Shown: piece by piece, positions 62,879-64,000 of the stretch | How the letters are laid out: each line of letters opens with the position of its first letter | Position numbering within the stretch: position 1 is the first letter of the stretch | NCBI GenBank assembly: GCA_028551475.1 | Contig: CM052361.1 | Coordinates: 12,221,501-12,285,500 of the forward strand | Reading direction: 5' to 3' | Length of the DNA stretch: 64,000 nt | DNA from: Casuarina equisetifolia | Taxonomy: Eukaryota > Streptophyta > Magnoliopsida > Fagales > Casuarinaceae | Position numbers and translations under genes: made by a program | The notes under the pieces: model-generated | Told to the model about the DNA's origin: nothing | Databases searched by the model: none | What the model saw: the letters and a program-made list of their open reading frames with translations, nothing else

Positions 62879-64000
62879 GAATGCTAGTTTGCTTAGAAGT
62901 TGATATTTTAAATCTATCTTTTCTGAGAAGTCACTTGCTACCAACACTCCCTTTGTTAGGGCAAAAGTAACTCTCAGAAAAGATAGGTAAGGGATTTAAA
63001 AGATCCCCTGATTTCATTGAGCAATGCCAAGTTGATATTCGTGCCTTACTTTGAGAGTTACTAGAGTTGTATTTGTAAATGAATCCTTTCTTTCCAGCTT
63101 TTGAGAAGAAAAAATTCAAAATGCAACATTTGAAGAAGCAACAAAGCTAACTAAAAAGATGTTACATTGCAATCCCATAATTCTTTCAAGCTGACACCCT
63201 CAATCTTTTCCTTACTAACAATATCATTCAAACTACTCCATAGCTTCCCATCCTTTAGTAGATTTGACCCTTGTATTCCATAAAAAATTAGATAGCCTAG
63301 AACTAGGCAAGAAACTTATAAGATATTTCCATTACTACGTAGATCCTCACTCCTCTATGAAGGAAGCTTGACAAAAAACGTAAGGTTATAGCCATGTCCA
63401 TCTTAGGAAGTGTTGTTTTTACTTGTGAAAATCCTATAGCATCATTCTCCAAAAGAGGGTAGAACCCTATTAAAGAGATCAAAAACAAAGGTGAAGGAAG
63501 TCAACTTTGTGAATACCACCTTAGCTAAAGATTCCATGATAGGACATTTTATGACAACACAAAATATTGTAGATCTACTTGTAATATACTACAGAAATGC
63601 AGAGAGCATTTTACGTTTGGTGAAGTAATGGATATAGTCATGGCTAAATTTCATAGTTTTTTACAGAATAAAAATAGGGGCAAATCAAAGGTCTCAATAA
63701 TATAGACTCTTTCACAGGAGTCATATATGAAGAATTTCTACATAATTGCAGGACTCAATCAAACAATCCAAAGAACTATTAAAGATCAAACATTCTCATA
63801 AAGATACTGCATTATCAACGGTATTGATGACATCTACGTCAAGCAAGCCTACTTTGACTTCCTCCCATATGTATTAGGGAGTGAAGTCCTCTAAAGTCTC
63901 TCAGCTTGCAATCTTGTGTTACAATGTAACTCTTAATAAGTTCTACTAATTATTTTTTACCATTTTTGGGAAGTTGTGTTACAAATATATGTTCATACAA
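62879..64000. other. AT-rich repeat-like DNA at the window end
   Basis: Short minus-strand frames at 62931-63119 and 63303-63488 have no recognisable motifs. Given the neighbouring Gag relic, this is plausibly the upstream part of the same decayed element on the minus strand. No LTR could be defined. Confidence 0.4.

Overview
The window is nuclear DNA of a flowering plant. Genes have many short exons with GT-AG introns, intergenic DNA is AT-rich, plant (CT)n/(GA)n microsatellites are common, and Ty1/copia retrotransposons and a caulimovirid-like relic are present. The gene set is plant-specific: a TOE-type AP2 factor with a miR172 site, ascorbate peroxidase, a malectin-like LRR receptor kinase and a plant NF-YB. 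Intron lengths and transposon load suggest a medium-to-large genome, probably not a grass. The species cannot be determined from the sequence.

Layout. 3-1634 (+): 3' part of the ribosomal protein L4 gene. 1635-12998: intergenic DNA holding a decayed, internally deleted copia element (about 5046-10090) with diverged terminal repeats. 12999-15638 (+): complete ten-exon TOE1/RAP2.7-like AP2 gene. 15639-22190: intergenic. 22391-29754 (-): intact, recently inserted copia element of 7,364 bp with 1,247/1,248-bp LTRs and a 5-bp target duplication. It sits inside what looks like a small host reading frame. 31380-35108 (+): complete nine-exon cytosolic ascorbate peroxidase. 36300-37330 (+): second decayed copia fragment, related to the first. 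41423-48699 (+): complete fifteen-exon LRR receptor kinase of the At2g37050 type. 50628-55235 (+): complete six-exon NF-YB gene with a 6-nt microexon and a 3.4-kb last intron. 57249-64000: gene-poor repeat zone with a decayed reverse-transcribing element resembling an endogenous caulimovirid, a minus-strand Gag-like relic and a 141-bp tandem duplication.

The five host genes are independent transcription units. They share no pathway and form no operon-like cluster. I assembled exons by hand from splice sites and reading-frame continuity. The four complete genes give coding lengths of 1518, 753, 2784 and 522 nt, all multiples of three and close to family norms.

The most unusual structure is the intact copia element. 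Each LTR carries about 300 codons of acidic, transcription-factor-like coding sequence inside U3, upstream of the LTR's own TATA box. The gag-pol frame runs through the polypurine tract into this sequence without a break. The LTRs are correspondingly long, and their outer ends are TG...CT (or TG...TC) rather than TG...CA. I could not identify the origin of the U3 coding sequence.
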